NCBI GenBank assembly: GCA_002794465.1
Contig: MTSL01000137.1
Location: forward strand, 1 to 64,000
Origin: Paramicrosporidium saccamoebae
Lineage: Eukaryota; Rozellomycota
Length of the DNA stretch: 64,000 nucleotides
Direction: 5' to 3'
Positions 9,816-20,143 of this stretch are shown here, in pieces (within the stretch, counting starts at the first letter, position 1; every line of letters starts with the position of its first letter). Both the position numbers and the translations under genes were made by a program. The notes under the pieces were generated by a model that was not told the DNA's origin, searched no databases, and was given only the letters and a program-made list of their open reading frames with translations.

Positions 9816-11165
9816 ATGTCGACGCCGGCATGGCTGACAAATCCGGTTGTGGTTTCGTCGAGTCTTGATGACTGCACCAGTTTGGACCAAATCGAATCAC
9901 TTGATCCAATCCTCAAACAGACCCTGCGGGGACAGGGAGTGGAGCATCTGTTTCCGGTGCAGGAGGCCGTCCTGCACCATTCAGGCCAGCCGAGGGACCT
10001 GTGCGTCTCGGCTCCCACGGGCAGTGGGAAGACTTTGGCATATCTTTTGCCGATCCTCCAGGCGCTGCGAATGCGCCGAGTGCGACGGATACGAGCCGTC
10101 ATTATCGTTCCGGGTCGTGAGCTGGCCAATCAGGTCCGGTCGGTGATGGAGCCTCTAGCCGCCGCTGTTGGATTGGATGTGGGCATTTCCGTGGGACAGA
10201 CGTCATTTTCCATGGAACAACGCAAACTGGACGATGGAGGCTGCAGTCTAGTGGACATTTTGGTGACAACGCCCGGTCGTCTCCTCGAACACTTGGAGCA
10301 TGGCACCATTACCCTGAAACATGTAGAATGGCTTGTATTTGATGAGGCAGATCGTCTGCTTGATGTGGGCTCAATTCTTGATTGGCTGTCGCCCCTGTTC
10401 CATAGTCTCAACAATGCCACCCCAAATGGGGACGGATGTGTCTCTTTTAGGCGAACAGAGCAGGTACCAATAGAAAGTCCCTTTTGGGTGACACCCCTTC
10501 GAAAGCTCCTCTTCTCCGCCACACTGACCCGCAACCCAGCGAAACTGGAGCATTTGCAACTGCACCGTCCCGTGTATATTTCTGTGGGCGATGAGGCTGC
10601 TCGATACAGCACACCGGCTGCTTTGAAAGAGTTTTTGTATGTCTGCGAGGATGTCCGAAAGCCTGTGGCTCTAATTCATCTTTTGCAGGGAGGGTTGACC
10701 CGCTCCCTCTGCTTCACTCGATCGGTGGAGGCAACAGAAAAATTGTGTCGTTTATTGACGACCATTACAGCCAAGCGGATTTCCCCGTTCAGTGGCGATT
10801 TGTCGTCGGAGGCACGTCGTACTGTTCTGCAGGCCTTTGAGGACAACCAACTCGACCTTCTCGTTTGTTCCGATGCCGCTGCCCGAGGTCTCGATCTAAG
10901 TGACGTCCATGCAGTCATCAATTACGACGTTCCTGTACACATGCGCACCTATGTGCATCGTGTAGGACGGACTGCACGGGCTGGTCGCCCCGGTATTGCC
11001 TACACCATTGCTGCCGTTCGAGAGGCACATCATTTCAAGGAAATGATTGAGCAATCTGGAAAATCCAAAATGGCTGCCTTCCGTATTCCCAAGACTGCCC
11101 TACAAACCATTGTTCCTTCCCTAGAAACTGCCATTGAGTCCCTCAGTAACGACTGCGATCAATAG
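9816..11165 (+). CDS. DBP6: DEAD-box RNA helicase, Dbp6/DDX51 type
   Basis: Dbp6/DDX51 is a nucleolar helicase for early 60S ribosome assembly. The 449-residue protein shows all helicase motifs in order: Q-like LFPVQEAV, I APTGSGKT (about 66-73), Ia PGRELAN, Ib TPGRL, II DEAD in VFDEADRLLD, III SAT in LLFSATLTRNPAKL, IV LCFTRS, V SDAAARGLDL and VI HRVGRTARAG. The SATLTRNPAKL and TYVHRVGRTARAG stretches and the insert before motif III are typical of DDX51 rather than generic DEAD proteins. It starts 83 bp from SmB, divergently, and has no intron. Confidence 0.82.
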   Translation: MSTPAWLTNPVVVSSSLDDCTSLDQIESLDPILKQTLRGQGVEHLFPVQEAVLHHSGQPRDLCVSAPTGSGKTLAYLLPILQALRMRRVRRIRAVIIVPGRELANQVRSVMEPLAAAVGLDVGISVGQTSFSMEQRKLDDGGCSLVDILVTTPGRLLEHLEHGTITLKHVEWLVFDEADRLLDVGSILDWLSPLFHSLNNATPNGDGCVSFRRTEQVPIESPFWVTPLRKLLFSATLTRNPAKLEHLQLHRPVYISVGDEAARYSTPAALKEFLYVCEDVRKPVALIHLLQGGLTRSLCFTRSVEATEKLCRLLTTITAKRISPFSGDLSSEARRTVLQAFEDNQLDLLVCSDAAARGLDLSDVHAVINYDVPVHMRTYVHRVGRTARAGRPGIAYTIAAVREAHHFKEMIEQSGKSKMAAFRIPKTALQTIVPSLETAIESLSNDCDQ

Positions 11166-11194
11166 TATCCAAGGGGGTGTGATCCATAAGATGC

Positions 11195-11255
11195 GTGATG
11201 TAGGTAGGTAGCCAGGTGGCCAGGTAGATAAGTAGGTAAGCAGGTAGGTAGAGTT
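11195..11255. repeat. GTAG-type microsatellite
   Basis: A run of imperfect TAGGTAGG/CAGGTAG units lies between the helicase and the phosphatase. The rest of this 340-bp gap shows no gene; it contains two near-identical TTTCTGATCCGTACAAGG-like units at about 11251-11295. Confidence 0.7.
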
Positions 11256-11507
11256 TCTGATCCGTACAAGGCTTCTGATCCGTACGAGGTTTCTGATTGT
11301 AATAAAGGCCCCTTTATCTCTGATTAATAAATGCCAAGATGTGTACTATCCATCACCTATACCTTTGTTCACGATCAGAGACCCTTTATCCACATCCACA
11401 TTTACATTTACATTGACATTTTAACGTTCGTCTCACCTGCATACTTTTCCTTTTTGGGAAGCGTTGACTTGACTACTGGACATATTAATTGGCGCGCATT
11501 GTCAACC

Positions 11508-12629
11508 ATGGCCATGAAACGTTGCCTTTTGTTCATCGTTCTGCCTGGTCTCTCGGCAGACTGCACAGCTCATGATTACTGCCAAGCCCCGTTTCCCACA
11601 GTTGAATCTTACACTCGACCTGCTGGTATGAGTCTGCGTCATGTCTCCGTGGTACTGCGTCATGGTGATAGAACCCCCATCGAACCCCTCTCCAGCCATT
11701 TGGACAATTGGGGTGCTCTGATCGACCCTGCCACTCTACAGGACCAGCAGTTTCCGTTTCGTGGCTATGAGGGCCTTCTCACTCGTACTGGTCAGGACCA
11801 GCATATCCGTCTTGGCGCCTCATTGCGGGAGATATATGATGAATTTCTGCCCAATCCGTATTTGGGCGGGCTGCGTGTCCGATGCACTCATTTCAGTCGT
11901 ACCTTTCAATCAGCCCGGTCGTTCCTTCGCGGGCTGTATCCCGTCAATGCTGACGTCATTCCTGTAGAGGTGCAGCACACTGTCCCCATTTTAGTAGAAA
12001 ATCGACAAGACTGTCCAAGACTGACGCAGCTCGTCAAACGACACCAAAGTAATGCCCTTTATAAACACCTCCAACAGGAAATGCAACGTTTGCAGCAGCA
12101 AATGCACACCTCCATGTCCTTTTTCAATCTCGCGGATAACCATTTCTGTCGGAAATGCCACGACCGCGTCGTGGAGGATGAGGAGATATGTCGGGTCTCG
12201 AGGGATGCATTCCGCTTTCTACTACAGCATTCGGCCCAGGACCGCGAATTGGCAAAACTGCAGACCGGCTCCACTATTTCCGCCCTCCTTGCTCAGCTTA
12301 CTACATCGGACTCTATGGACATTTTCGCCGCCCATGACTCTACCATTGCTTATTTGCACAGTTCATTGCAAACTGGGCATTACGAATGGCCACCTTATGC
12401 TGCCAATATGCTGTTTGAGGTATGGCAGCAGACAGAAAGTGTCCCCGCAGATTCTGAATCGCCATCATTCGTCCGAGTCCTCTACAACGGCAAAACTATT
12501 GCTCTCCCATGGTGTCAATCCGATCAGCAACTCTGTCCACTGCATATCTTTGTCCAATTCCTCTCCACCCTTGTCCCAACCAATTTCCGCTCCGAATGCC
12601 AGCCTTGTATATATGGCGAGCCCTTTTAG
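11508..12629 (+). CDS. Secreted histidine acid phosphatase-like protein
   Basis: A histidine-phosphatase superfamily member of the acid phosphatase/2-phosphoxylose phosphatase branch. I start at ATG 11508, because the frame before it has no family similarity and the ATG opens a signal peptide (MAMKRCLLFIVLPGLSADC). The catalytic motif is RHGDRTP (RHGxRxP) at about residue 52. The second-half HD pair is AAHDSTI, and the RCTHFSRTFQSA segment matches the R-x-x-R-x-x-x-S/A region. The product is 373 residues, typical of the family. Several Cys pairs near the C-terminus suggest an extracytosolic protein. Its substrate cannot be told from sequence. Confidence 0.85.
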   Translation: MAMKRCLLFIVLPGLSADCTAHDYCQAPFPTVESYTRPAGMSLRHVSVVLRHGDRTPIEPLSSHLDNWGALIDPATLQDQQFPFRGYEGLLTRTGQDQHIRLGASLREIYDEFLPNPYLGGLRVRCTHFSRTFQSARSFLRGLYPVNADVIPVEVQHTVPILVENRQDCPRLTQLVKRHQSNALYKHLQQEMQRLQQQMHTSMSFFNLADNHFCRKCHDRVVEDEEICRVSRDAFRFLLQHSAQDRELAKLQTGSTISALLAQLTTSDSMDIFAAHDSTIAYLHSSLQTGHYEWPPYAANMLFEVWQQTESVPADSESPSFVRVLYNGKTIALPWCQSDQQLCPLHIFVQFLSTLVPTNFRSECQPCIYGEPF

Positions 12630-12899
12630 ATTAATACAGTCCATAGCGATAGTGATATAGGTTCAAACTAGTTGTATGGCTCATGGACCTGTGGTGCAAA
12701 AGTATGTATAGCATGGCAATTTGTGATTTGGCCACCTAAAGGTCGAGTTAAGTTATTGCCACAGCATCCACAGACTGTAGACGACTACTATTAACACGCC
12801 AATAGACATTAGCAGTGGATATCGTCTCTCAGCCAATCAGCATATCCTCTAAACCACCTACTCACACCACACACCCCCACTTATTAAGAAGAGTCGTAA

Positions 12900-12905
12900 T
12901 TTATT
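12900..12905 (-). terminator. AATAAA poly(A) signal for EF1A
   Basis: On the minus strand AATAAA lies 25 nt past the EF1A stop. In the 300-bp gap between the phosphatase and EF1A I see nothing else. Confidence 0.5.
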
Positions 12906-12929
12906 TGTTGTAGAGGAGACTTGCAAGAA

Positions 12930-14312
12930 TTACTTCTTGGCACCAGCCTTGACAGCAGACTTGGTAACCTTGGAGGCAGCACGGTCAACCTTCTCAACCT
13001 CCTTGATGACACCGACGGCAACGGTCTGACGCATATCACGGACGGCGAAACGACCAAGAGGCGGGTACTCAGTGTAGGACTCAACACAGAGAGGCTTCAT
13101 GGGCACCATCTTGACAAGGGCAGCATCGCCAGACTTGACGGAGGCGGGGGTCTCCTCAGTGGTCTTGTTGGTGCGGCGATCAATCTTGGCCAAAAGTTCG
13201 GAGAACTTGCAGGAAATATGGGCAGTGTGACAATCAATGACGGGAGTGTATCCAGCAGTGATCTGACCAGGATGGTTCAACACAATAACCTGGGCAACGA
13301 AAGAACCGGCCTCCTTGGCGGGGTCGTTCTTGGTGTCAGAGGTGACGAAACCACGACGAACATCCTTGACGGAGATGTTCTTAACGTTGAAACCAACATT
13401 GTCTCCGGGGGCACCCTCAGGCACAGACTCGTGATGCATCTCAACAGACTTGACTTCAGTAGTCACACCAGCGGGGGAGAAGTTGACAACCATACCGGGC
13501 TTAATGCAGCCAGTCTCAACACGACCAACGGGCACAGTTCCGATACCACCAATCTTGTAGACGTCCTGGAGAGGAAGACGGAGGGGCTTCTCAACGGGGC
13601 GGGACGGGGGCTCAATGGCGTCAATGGCCTCAATGAGGGTCTTGACGGTCTTGTTTCCACCAGTGCGAACAACTTCGCATCCCTTCCACCACGGCATGTT
13701 GGTGGTGGCCTCAATCATGTTATCTCCGAGCCATCCAGACAGGGGGATCATGGCAACGTTCTCCGGCTTGTATCCAACCTTCTTCAAGAACTTTTGGACT
13801 TCACCGCAGATTTCCTTGTAACGCTCCTCAGACCAGCCGCAGGTGTCCATCTTGTTGACGGCAACAATGAGCTGCTTAACACCGAGGGTGTAGGCGAGGA
13901 GGGCGTGCTCACAGGTCTGACCTTCCTTGGAGATACCAGCCTCGAACTCACCAATGTTGGCAGAGATGGAGAGGACGGCACAGTCGGCCTGGGAGGTACC
14001 AGTGATCATGTTCTTGATGAAATCACGATGGCCGGGGGCGTCGATGACGGTCACGTAGAACTTGGGGGTCTCGAACTTGGAGAGGGCAGCGTCGATGGTG
14101 ATACCACGCTCACGCTCAGCCTTCAAGTTGTCGAGCACCCAGGCGTACTTGAAAGAACCCTTGCCCATCTCGTTAGCCTCCTTCTCGAACTTTTCAATGG
14201 TACGCTTGTCGATACCACCGCACTTGTAGATAAGATGTCCAGTGGTGGTGGATTTGCCAGAGTCGACGTGTCCGATGACGACAATGTTGATGTGAGTCTT
14301 TTCTTTTCCCAT
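12930..14312 (-). CDS. TEF1: Translation elongation factor 1-alpha
   Basis: EF1A delivers aminoacyl-tRNA to the ribosome as a GTP complex. The 460-residue product is full length. G1 is [10 protein letters not shown]3 DAPGHRDF and G4 NKMD, followed by the beta-barrel domains and a Lys-rich end. Between NMPWWKG and TLIEAIDAI it has about 13 extra residues ([13 protein letters not shown]), the opisthokont-specific insertion, which is the best single taxonomic clue here. Codon choice is strongly biased to C- and G-ending codons compared with neighbours, as for a highly expressed gene. A long open frame on the other strand (12921-14339) is a shadow of this bias. Confidence 0.99.
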   Translation of the reverse strand: MGKEKTHINIVVIGHVDSGKSTTTGHLIYKCGGIDKRTIEKFEKEANEMGKGSFKYAWVLDNLKAERERGITIDAALSKFETPKFYVTVIDAPGHRDFIKNMITGTSQADCAVLSISANIGEFEAGISKEGQTCEHALLAYTLGVKQLIVAVNKMDTCGWSEERYKEICGEVQKFLKKVGYKPENVAMIPLSGWLGDNMIEATTNMPWWKGCEVVRTGGNKTVKTLIEAIDAIEPPSRPVEKPLRLPLQDVYKIGGIGTVPVGRVETGCIKPGMVVNFSPAGVTTEVKSVEMHHESVPEGAPGDNVGFNVKNISVKDVRRGFVTSDTKNDPAKEAGSFVAQVIVLNHPGQITAGYTPVIDCHTAHISCKFSELLAKIDRRTNKTTEETPASVKSGDAALVKMVPMKPLCVESYTEYPPLGRFAVRDMRQTVAVGVIKEVEKVDRAASKVTKSAVKAGAKK

Positions 14313-14403
14313 TTCGGTGTTTTAGGATGGATGAACTAAAAGTCTAGAGGATGGTTTCCTAAGCAAAGCCTGCCGTAGACGAATCTTGCACCCCTGGTCG
14401 GTC

Positions 14404-14412
14404 GTATTATAT
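14404..14412 (-). promoter_or_regulatory. TATA-like element upstream of EF1A
   Basis: ATATAATAC on the minus strand, 92 bp before the EF1A ATG. The call rests on sequence resemblance only. Confidence 0.3.
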
Positions 14413-14524
14413 GCGCCCGAGGATAATCCCTGGTAATTTCGGTTCCGCAGTTGTGATTGGTGGAGAGATCCGGTTGTGCTCATTGGATGCCCATATCAAG
14501 GGCATGAACGTCCCCTCCTATTGG

Positions 14525-14532
14525 TATAAATA
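14525..14532 (+). promoter_or_regulatory. TATA-like element upstream of CLN3
   Basis: TATAAATA lies 55 bp before the CLN3 ATG in the 274-bp divergent EF1A/CLN3 promoter region. Confidence 0.35.
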
Positions 14533-14586
14533 TGGCGCTCGAAGGGATGGTTGGGTCCCGCTTAAAAAGGAAACGAATAAGAGCGC

Positions 14587-15822
14587 ATGTCACATATAGT
14601 GTCAATGGGATACCAAACGGTCATGAACGAAGACCAAATAGACACGGCACCACTGGCGACTTTGCCTGAGACACCGCTGCATTGCAGTAGACACAATCTC
14701 GCCGCATTCTTTATCTTTGGGCTTGTGAACAATGTCATCTATGTGATCTTTCTCTCTGCCGCCGCTGATATACTGGAGAAGCAACAGAACATTCGGAAAA
14801 GTGCAGTGCTCCTTGCCAACATTCTGCCGTGCTTCCTGGTAAAGCTGATTGCTCCGTATTTTGTGCGGATTATCCCCTATAGATTCATGGTGGGCGCTTG
14901 TGTGACGCTTTCCACCTTGTCGCTGTTGTCTGTAGCCTGGTTGGATCCAATCTGGCTAAAATTTGTCGGGATCCTGCTAGCCTCATTGAGCTCTGGACTT
15001 GGAGAGACTGCCTTTCTTGCTCTGACGAGTTACTACCACCCTCGAGTCATCATCTATTGGAGCAGCGGGACGGGTGCCGCGGGAATCATCGGTTCTGTGT
15101 ACTACGTTTTGTTCAGCAGCGTCTTTGAATTTGGAATGAGGACAATCTTGACGCTAGCCTGCATTCTGCCAGTCTTGATGTCACTCTCCTATGCCTTTTT
15201 GTTACAAAAGGAGCATGACGACATTCAAGTTTCCGAAGAGGAGCTATCTCCAAAGCCAAAAGTTGTTGATGTCTCCTTTGGGAGTCGCATTAGAACGATT
15301 AGACCGCTCATTTTACGCTATATTCTCCCCCTCTTTCTCGTCTATTATGCAGAATACACTATCAACCAAGGGGTCTTTTTCAGTCTCTTCTATCCGCTAG
15401 AGGGTACGCCCTTTAAGCACTACAATGATCATTACAAGACCTACTCTGCCATCTATCAAATTGGGGTGTTCATCAGTAGGACATTTGGTCGACTTGTTCC
15501 CGTCTCCAACAGTTGGATATTTGCCATCCTGCAATGTGTCATGTTGGTTCTGCTCTCTTGCGAGGTCGTGTTCAGCTACATTGGCCAGATATGGATAATT
15601 TTCGCCATGATCCTACTCGAGGGACTGCTGGGCGGGGCGGCCTATGTGAATACTTTTTGTAATATAACCGAGCAGGTCGATCCGTCCAATTTGGAATTTT
15701 CCATGGCCTTTGCAGGAATTGCGGACAGTTCGGGGATTGGTCTGGCTGGCTTTACGTGTCTCTTCTTTGAGCCATTCCTCTGCCAGCGCAACTCGCTCTG
15801 CCGTATAAACAGAAATTTATAA
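14587..15822 (+). CDS. BTN1: Battenin (CLN3/Btn1) lysosomal/vacuolar membrane protein
   Basis: CLN3/Btn1 proteins are multi-pass vacuolar membrane proteins linked to pH balance and basic amino acid transport. The 411-residue product carries the family signature in FFIFGLVNNVIYVIFLSAA, LPCFLVKLIAPYF, the GLGETAFLAL segment, and late GLLGGAAYVNTF and EFSMAFAGIADSSGI. About ten hydrophobic segments alternate with short loops. It starts at ATG 14587; ATG 14605 and 14623 would remove only a few residues. It is transcribed divergently from EF1A and is intronless. Confidence 0.93.
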   Translation: MSHIVSMGYQTVMNEDQIDTAPLATLPETPLHCSRHNLAAFFIFGLVNNVIYVIFLSAAADILEKQQNIRKSAVLLANILPCFLVKLIAPYFVRIIPYRFMVGACVTLSTLSLLSVAWLDPIWLKFVGILLASLSSGLGETAFLALTSYYHPRVIIYWSSGTGAAGIIGSVYYVLFSSVFEFGMRTILTLACILPVLMSLSYAFLLQKEHDDIQVSEEELSPKPKVVDVSFGSRIRTIRPLILRYILPLFLVYYAEYTINQGVFFSLFYPLEGTPFKHYNDHYKTYSAIYQIGVFISRTFGRLVPVSNSWIFAILQCVMLVLLSCEVVFSYIGQIWIIFAMILLEGLLGGAAYVNTFCNITEQVDPSNLEFSMAFAGIADSSGIGLAGFTCLFFEPFLCQRNSLCRINRNL

Positions 15823-15826
15823 TAAA
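15821..15826 (+). terminator. AATAAA overlapping the CLN3 stop codon
   Basis: Stop TAA at 15820-15822 shares bases with AATAAA. Confidence 0.5.
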
Positions 15827-15967
15827 GTTGTTCACGAGTGTGAGTTTGGAGTTTGAGTGAAATGTGAGATGCAAGACGTAAAGCGTAAGACGTGAGGATT
15901 CTACTTGTGTACAGCAACTACTATCCCGCACAGTGAAAGAGTTGGTTTTGTGAGGCAGAATGTCTTT

Positions 15968-16095
15968 TATAGGATAAATTCTTTCACATGTCCGTGCTCT
16001 AAAAAGATTATCATCTCCTGAACACGGATTCATTCATCTGGGCATAATCTGGAGAAATATTGTCACCTCTTGAACGCAGATTCATCTAATCGTGC
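15968..16095. repeat. Dispersed repeat family 2, copy 1
   Basis: A block reading roughly GGATAAATTCTTTCACATG, CTCTAAAAAGATTATCA and TCTCCTGAACACGGATTC, with a second half reading TGTCACCTCTTGAACGC. Related blocks lie at 30121-30184 and 30914-30994. It occupies most of the 380-bp gap between CLN3 and the peroxiredoxin. Confidence 0.5.
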
Positions 16096-16205
16096 TCTAG
16101 ACATTAATTGGTTCACTACGTATTGCCACTCGTAAACGAATACTGCTCAACAGGATATTTTACTATCTGCACTGAATTATATGCGACATGACAAGATTGC
16201 GTGGC

Positions 16206-16832
16206 CTAGTTGTTGGCCGACTTGAAGTACTCGAGGGATCCTTTGGGATCTGCCTTCATGCTCTTCTGGCCGGGTTTCCAGTTAGCCGGACAGACCTCTC
16301 CGTGCTTGTCGGTAAACTGGATGGCCTGCACCACACGTAGCGCCTCGTCTACACTGCGTCCAATTGGCAAATCGTTAATGGTCGCATGTCTCACCACACC
16401 CTTTCCATCGATGATGAACAGTCCGCGCACCGCCACCGACTCATCCCACAACACGCCAAAGCTGCGCGCAATCTCCTTTTTAACGTCCGAAACGAGCGGA
16501 ATATTCATTGGGCTTAGACCACCCTTCTCACGGGGAGTATTTGCCCAGGCCAAATGCGAGTACTCGCTGTCCACGGAAATGCCAATTACTTCGGCGCCAA
16601 GATCCTTAAACTCTTTGGCGCGGTCACTGAAGGCAATGAGCTCCGTGGGACAGACAAAGGTAAAGTCGAGCGGGTAGAAGAGGAGCACCTGGAACTTGTC
16701 CTTGTAATCCTTGGAGCACAGCTCTTTAATTTCCCCATTGACGACAGCCTTTCCCGACCAGGCGGGGGCATTATGCTTAACAAGGAGGGCGGGTGCACTG
16801 GAAATTGATCCGCAGGACATGTTAGATGGCAT
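16206..16832 (-). CDS. TSA1: Typical 2-Cys peroxiredoxin
   Basis: This thioredoxin-dependent peroxidase reduces H2O2 in the cytosol. Its 208 residues carry the peroxidatic Cys in DFTFVCPTE (about Cys61) and the resolving Cys in HGEVCPANW (about Cys181). The GGLSP motif and the C-terminal YFKSAN helix mark a peroxide-sensitive (Prx1/Tsa1-like) form. ATG 16832 or 16820 (MSCGS) could start it. The stretch before AP-A-W is about 10 residues longer than usual. It is transcribed divergently from the Spo7-like gene, with 81 bp between the ATGs. Confidence 0.97.
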   Translation of the reverse strand: MPSNMSCGSISSAPALLVKHNAPAWSGKAVVNGEIKELCSKDYKDKFQVLLFYPLDFTFVCPTELIAFSDRAKEFKDLGAEVIGISVDSEYSHLAWANTPREKGGLSPMNIPLVSDVKKEIARSFGVLWDESVAVRGLFIIDGKGVVRHATINDLPIGRSVDEALRVVQAIQFTDKHGEVCPANWKPGQKSMKADPKGSLEYFKSANN

Positions 16833-16913
16833 CAACGTTGCGAGGTAATTTAAACTAAACGCGGAATTAATCGGTTATGCCGTTTCTTTTCCCACGCGAC
16901 CCCAAGCGTGTCT

Positions 16914-17444
16914 ATGGACAAGAGGTGGCCATCAAGCTCCAGTAGTTCCCATGTCGCCAGTGCCTCCTACAATCTCCGTCCGTTCAAGGATTTTGTGATT
17001 TTCGAAGAGCGCATTCGACAGAATCTAGCTAACCTACACAAGATGCGGTACAAACTACGCTGTCGGATATTGGTCCTTTTCCTGGCCCTCTTCCTGCTTC
17101 TACTTTTGCATGTGCGCTTTGTTACTCTAAGCGCAATTCTGACCAGTCCCACCCTACTGACTATGCTTGGCCTGCTACTCCTGTATGCGGCACTCGTCAC
17201 TGTCATTGTGTTCCTCTGTCTCTCGTTGCAGACGTGGAAGAACTCTCTGGTCAAGCGATACGAGGAACAATGTCAAAAGACGCTTCGGCACTTTAACCTG
17301 CAGTTGACTTATGGCACTGACAAGGAACTCACCTTTTTTAAACGTCTGCCCCGTCGGTTGGCAGAGTTGCTAGAAGCGTTTCGTATTGAATTCCGGGCGA
17401 GGCGAGCATTACAATCAAATGTCGGGACCAAAAAGCCCAAATAA
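16914..17444 (+). CDS. SPO7: Spo7-like regulatory subunit of the Nem1 lipin phosphatase
   Basis: Spo7/NEP1R1 binds the Nem1/CTDNEP1 phosphatase at the nuclear envelope/ER and so activates lipin. The 176-residue protein has the family layout: an N-terminal basic, Ser-rich tail, a helix FEERIRQNLANLHKMRYKLR, two adjacent membrane segments (about residues 48-66 and 76-100), then a basic cytosolic part ending in KTLRHFNLQLTYG. That last block resembles the Spo7 LRxFNxxL segment. I start at ATG 16914; a GTG lies just before it. The call rests on layout and this block. Confidence 0.7.
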   Translation: MDKRWPSSSSSSHVASASYNLRPFKDFVIFEERIRQNLANLHKMRYKLRCRILVLFLALFLLLLLHVRFVTLSAILTSPTLLTMLGLLLLYAALVTVIVFLCLSLQTWKNSLVKRYEEQCQKTLRHFNLQLTYGTDKELTFFKRLPRRLAELLEAFRIEFRARRALQSNVGTKKPK

Positions 17445-17445
17445 A
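17440..17445 (+). terminator. AATAAA overlapping the SPO7-like stop codon
   Basis: Stop TAA at 17442-17444 lies inside AATAAA. Confidence 0.5.
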
Positions 17446-17479
17446 CTCTTTATATATGGCAAGCGCTACGATCTGGTCT

Positions 17480-17640
17480 ATGGGGTAGGTACTGTTTAGA
17501 CCACAATAGGAATGCAATCGAATTTGGGGTTCAAGAGGACGACTAGACTATGACTATATTGCTGGTGGAGACAAAGGCAACTATTGTTTAGACCACAATA
17601 AGAGTGCGATCAAATGTTGAGACCAAGTTACTCTTTATAT
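17480..17640. repeat. Two decayed copies of the MsrA 3' end
   Basis: GTTTAGACCACAATAGGA at about 17501 and GTTTAGACCACAATAAGA at about 17586 both resemble ATTTGAGTCACAATAGGA in the MsrA coding region (about 17719). Each is followed by a G/T-CAATC or GCTAATC stretch. ACTCTTTATATATG also occurs twice (17445 and 17630). The arrangement suggests tandem duplication of the gene end followed by decay. Confidence 0.55.
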
Positions 17641-18102
17641 ATGACATGTGTTACGACCCGTTTTACGGATGTATTGTTGATGGTACTCTTCCGCGGGATA
17701 GAAAACGGAGGCAGGTACTATTTGAGTCACAATAGGATTGCTAATCTTTTGTTGCTGCTCCGACAGGCTCGCTTTGGCTTGAGCGTGTTGATCCTCGTCG
17801 TGGTAGAAAATGGCTGAGCGATATTGCGAACCAGAGTCTGGGCCTTGTCTGTTCATTGTCGTTGGATTATGAATTCGCCAGAATATACCCAACAAGTCTC
17901 CGTAAGTTGTCGTTTGCGGGTCGTATGCAACTTTGACAGCCTCTGCATGGCCTGTATTGCCAGTGCATACCATCGCATATGTTGGACTGGCCGTAGTTCC
18001 CCCAGTATATCCAACCTGTGTGGATATAATCTTGCCTGAAGATAAAAAGGCTTCTTCTACTCCCCAGAAACAGCCAGCCGCAAACGTTGCCAGCTTATGC
18101 AT
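17635..18102 (-). CDS. MXR1: Peptide methionine-S-sulfoxide reductase (MsrA)
   Basis: MsrA repairs oxidised methionine using thioredoxin. The 155-residue protein has the catalytic GCFWG near the N-terminus, [25 protein letters not shown]-type [10 protein letters not shown], and a tail [12 protein letters not shown] start at ATG 18102 ([14 protein letters not shown]), because the frame upstream has no ATG except in odd context. The gene ends in a region of decayed duplicate copies of its own 3' end. It lies 43 bp from ADH, divergently. Confidence 0.96.
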   Translation of the reverse strand: MHKLATFAAGCFWGVEEAFLSSGKIISTQVGYTGGTTASPTYAMVCTGNTGHAEAVKVAYDPQTTTYGDLLGIFWRIHNPTTMNRQGPDSGSQYRSAIFYHDEDQHAQAKASLSEQQQKISNPIVTQIVPASVFYPAEEYHQQYIRKTGRNTCHI

Positions 18103-18136
18103 GATGGGCCTGCAACCAATCACACGACTGCATTAA

Positions 18137-19520
<1,384 letters not shown>

Positions 19521-19525
19521 AGCAA

Positions 19526-20002
19526 CTAGTCATCTCGATGATCCATAGGCACTTTCGACGGTAACTTGCACTCTAAGGAGCTATGTTTCTTGTAGTGTTT
19601 TCCTAGCTTTCGCATCAAAAGGCCAACTTTCCAATCTACCTCGTCGCCTTCCTTTTTCAATTTCTCCTCCACCTCCCTCTGCTTCCCATCCCATCGATCC
19701 GCATCTTTGCCCCTCCCACTATTTCTGAGATGCTTTTTGTAGTGCTGATCTAATGAGTGGGGAGTGGCTGTACGACGATATCGGCGCAGTGGACGTACGT
19801 CATTGTCCAGTTCGAAGCTATAGGTAGCCGATGCAGAAATGGTCTCTGTCGTGGACGCTGACACGAAAGAGTCGGTATGTGCACTTATTTTGTCGCCACC
19901 GTTGAGGAAGCTGAACATTTTGCCAAAGAAGCGGAAAAGGCCAAGGCTCTTTTTAGCTACTACAAAAGGGCATACGCAGATTAGCACGACGACAAACTTC
20001 AT
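19526..20002 (-). CDS. Small secreted basic protein, unrecognised
   Basis: I start at ATG 20002, which opens a clear signal peptide (MKFVVVLICVCPFVVA); the frame before it has only GTG. The mature part is about 142 residues, highly charged, with KK, RR and EEKLKKEGDEVDWK stretches and two HYKKH motifs (DQHYKKHLRN and GKHYKKHSSL). Its last codons (SKVPMDHRDD) lie over a unit of the neighbouring minisatellite. It is convergent with ADH. No known domain is seen. Location among other secreted orphans suggests a secreted factor, which is inference. Confidence 0.65.
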   Translation of the reverse strand: MKFVVVLICVCPFVVAKKSLGLFRFFGKMFSFLNGGDKISAHTDSFVSASTTETISASATYSFELDNDVRPLRRYRRTATPHSLDQHYKKHLRNSGRGKDADRWDGKQREVEEKLKKEGDEVDWKVGLLMRKLGKHYKKHSSLECKLPSKVPMDHRDD

Positions 20003-20143
20003 CAGTGAGGCTGGCTGTACAAGCCGGGTGGCTTGTGCCACTCATTTTTGTTTATCGATCATTTGGATAGAGAGGGCAAATTGTTGGTTAACGGTAAAGC
20101 TCTTTGTTAAATTATGCGATGCCCATTATTTAGGGGATGAGGA

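Noticed and set aside
12921-14339. Long plus-strand open frame (472 codons) opposite EF1A
   Set aside because: It mirrors EF1A codon bias; the translation is Gly/Leu/Val/Asp-rich with no domain, and EF1A on the other strand is certain.
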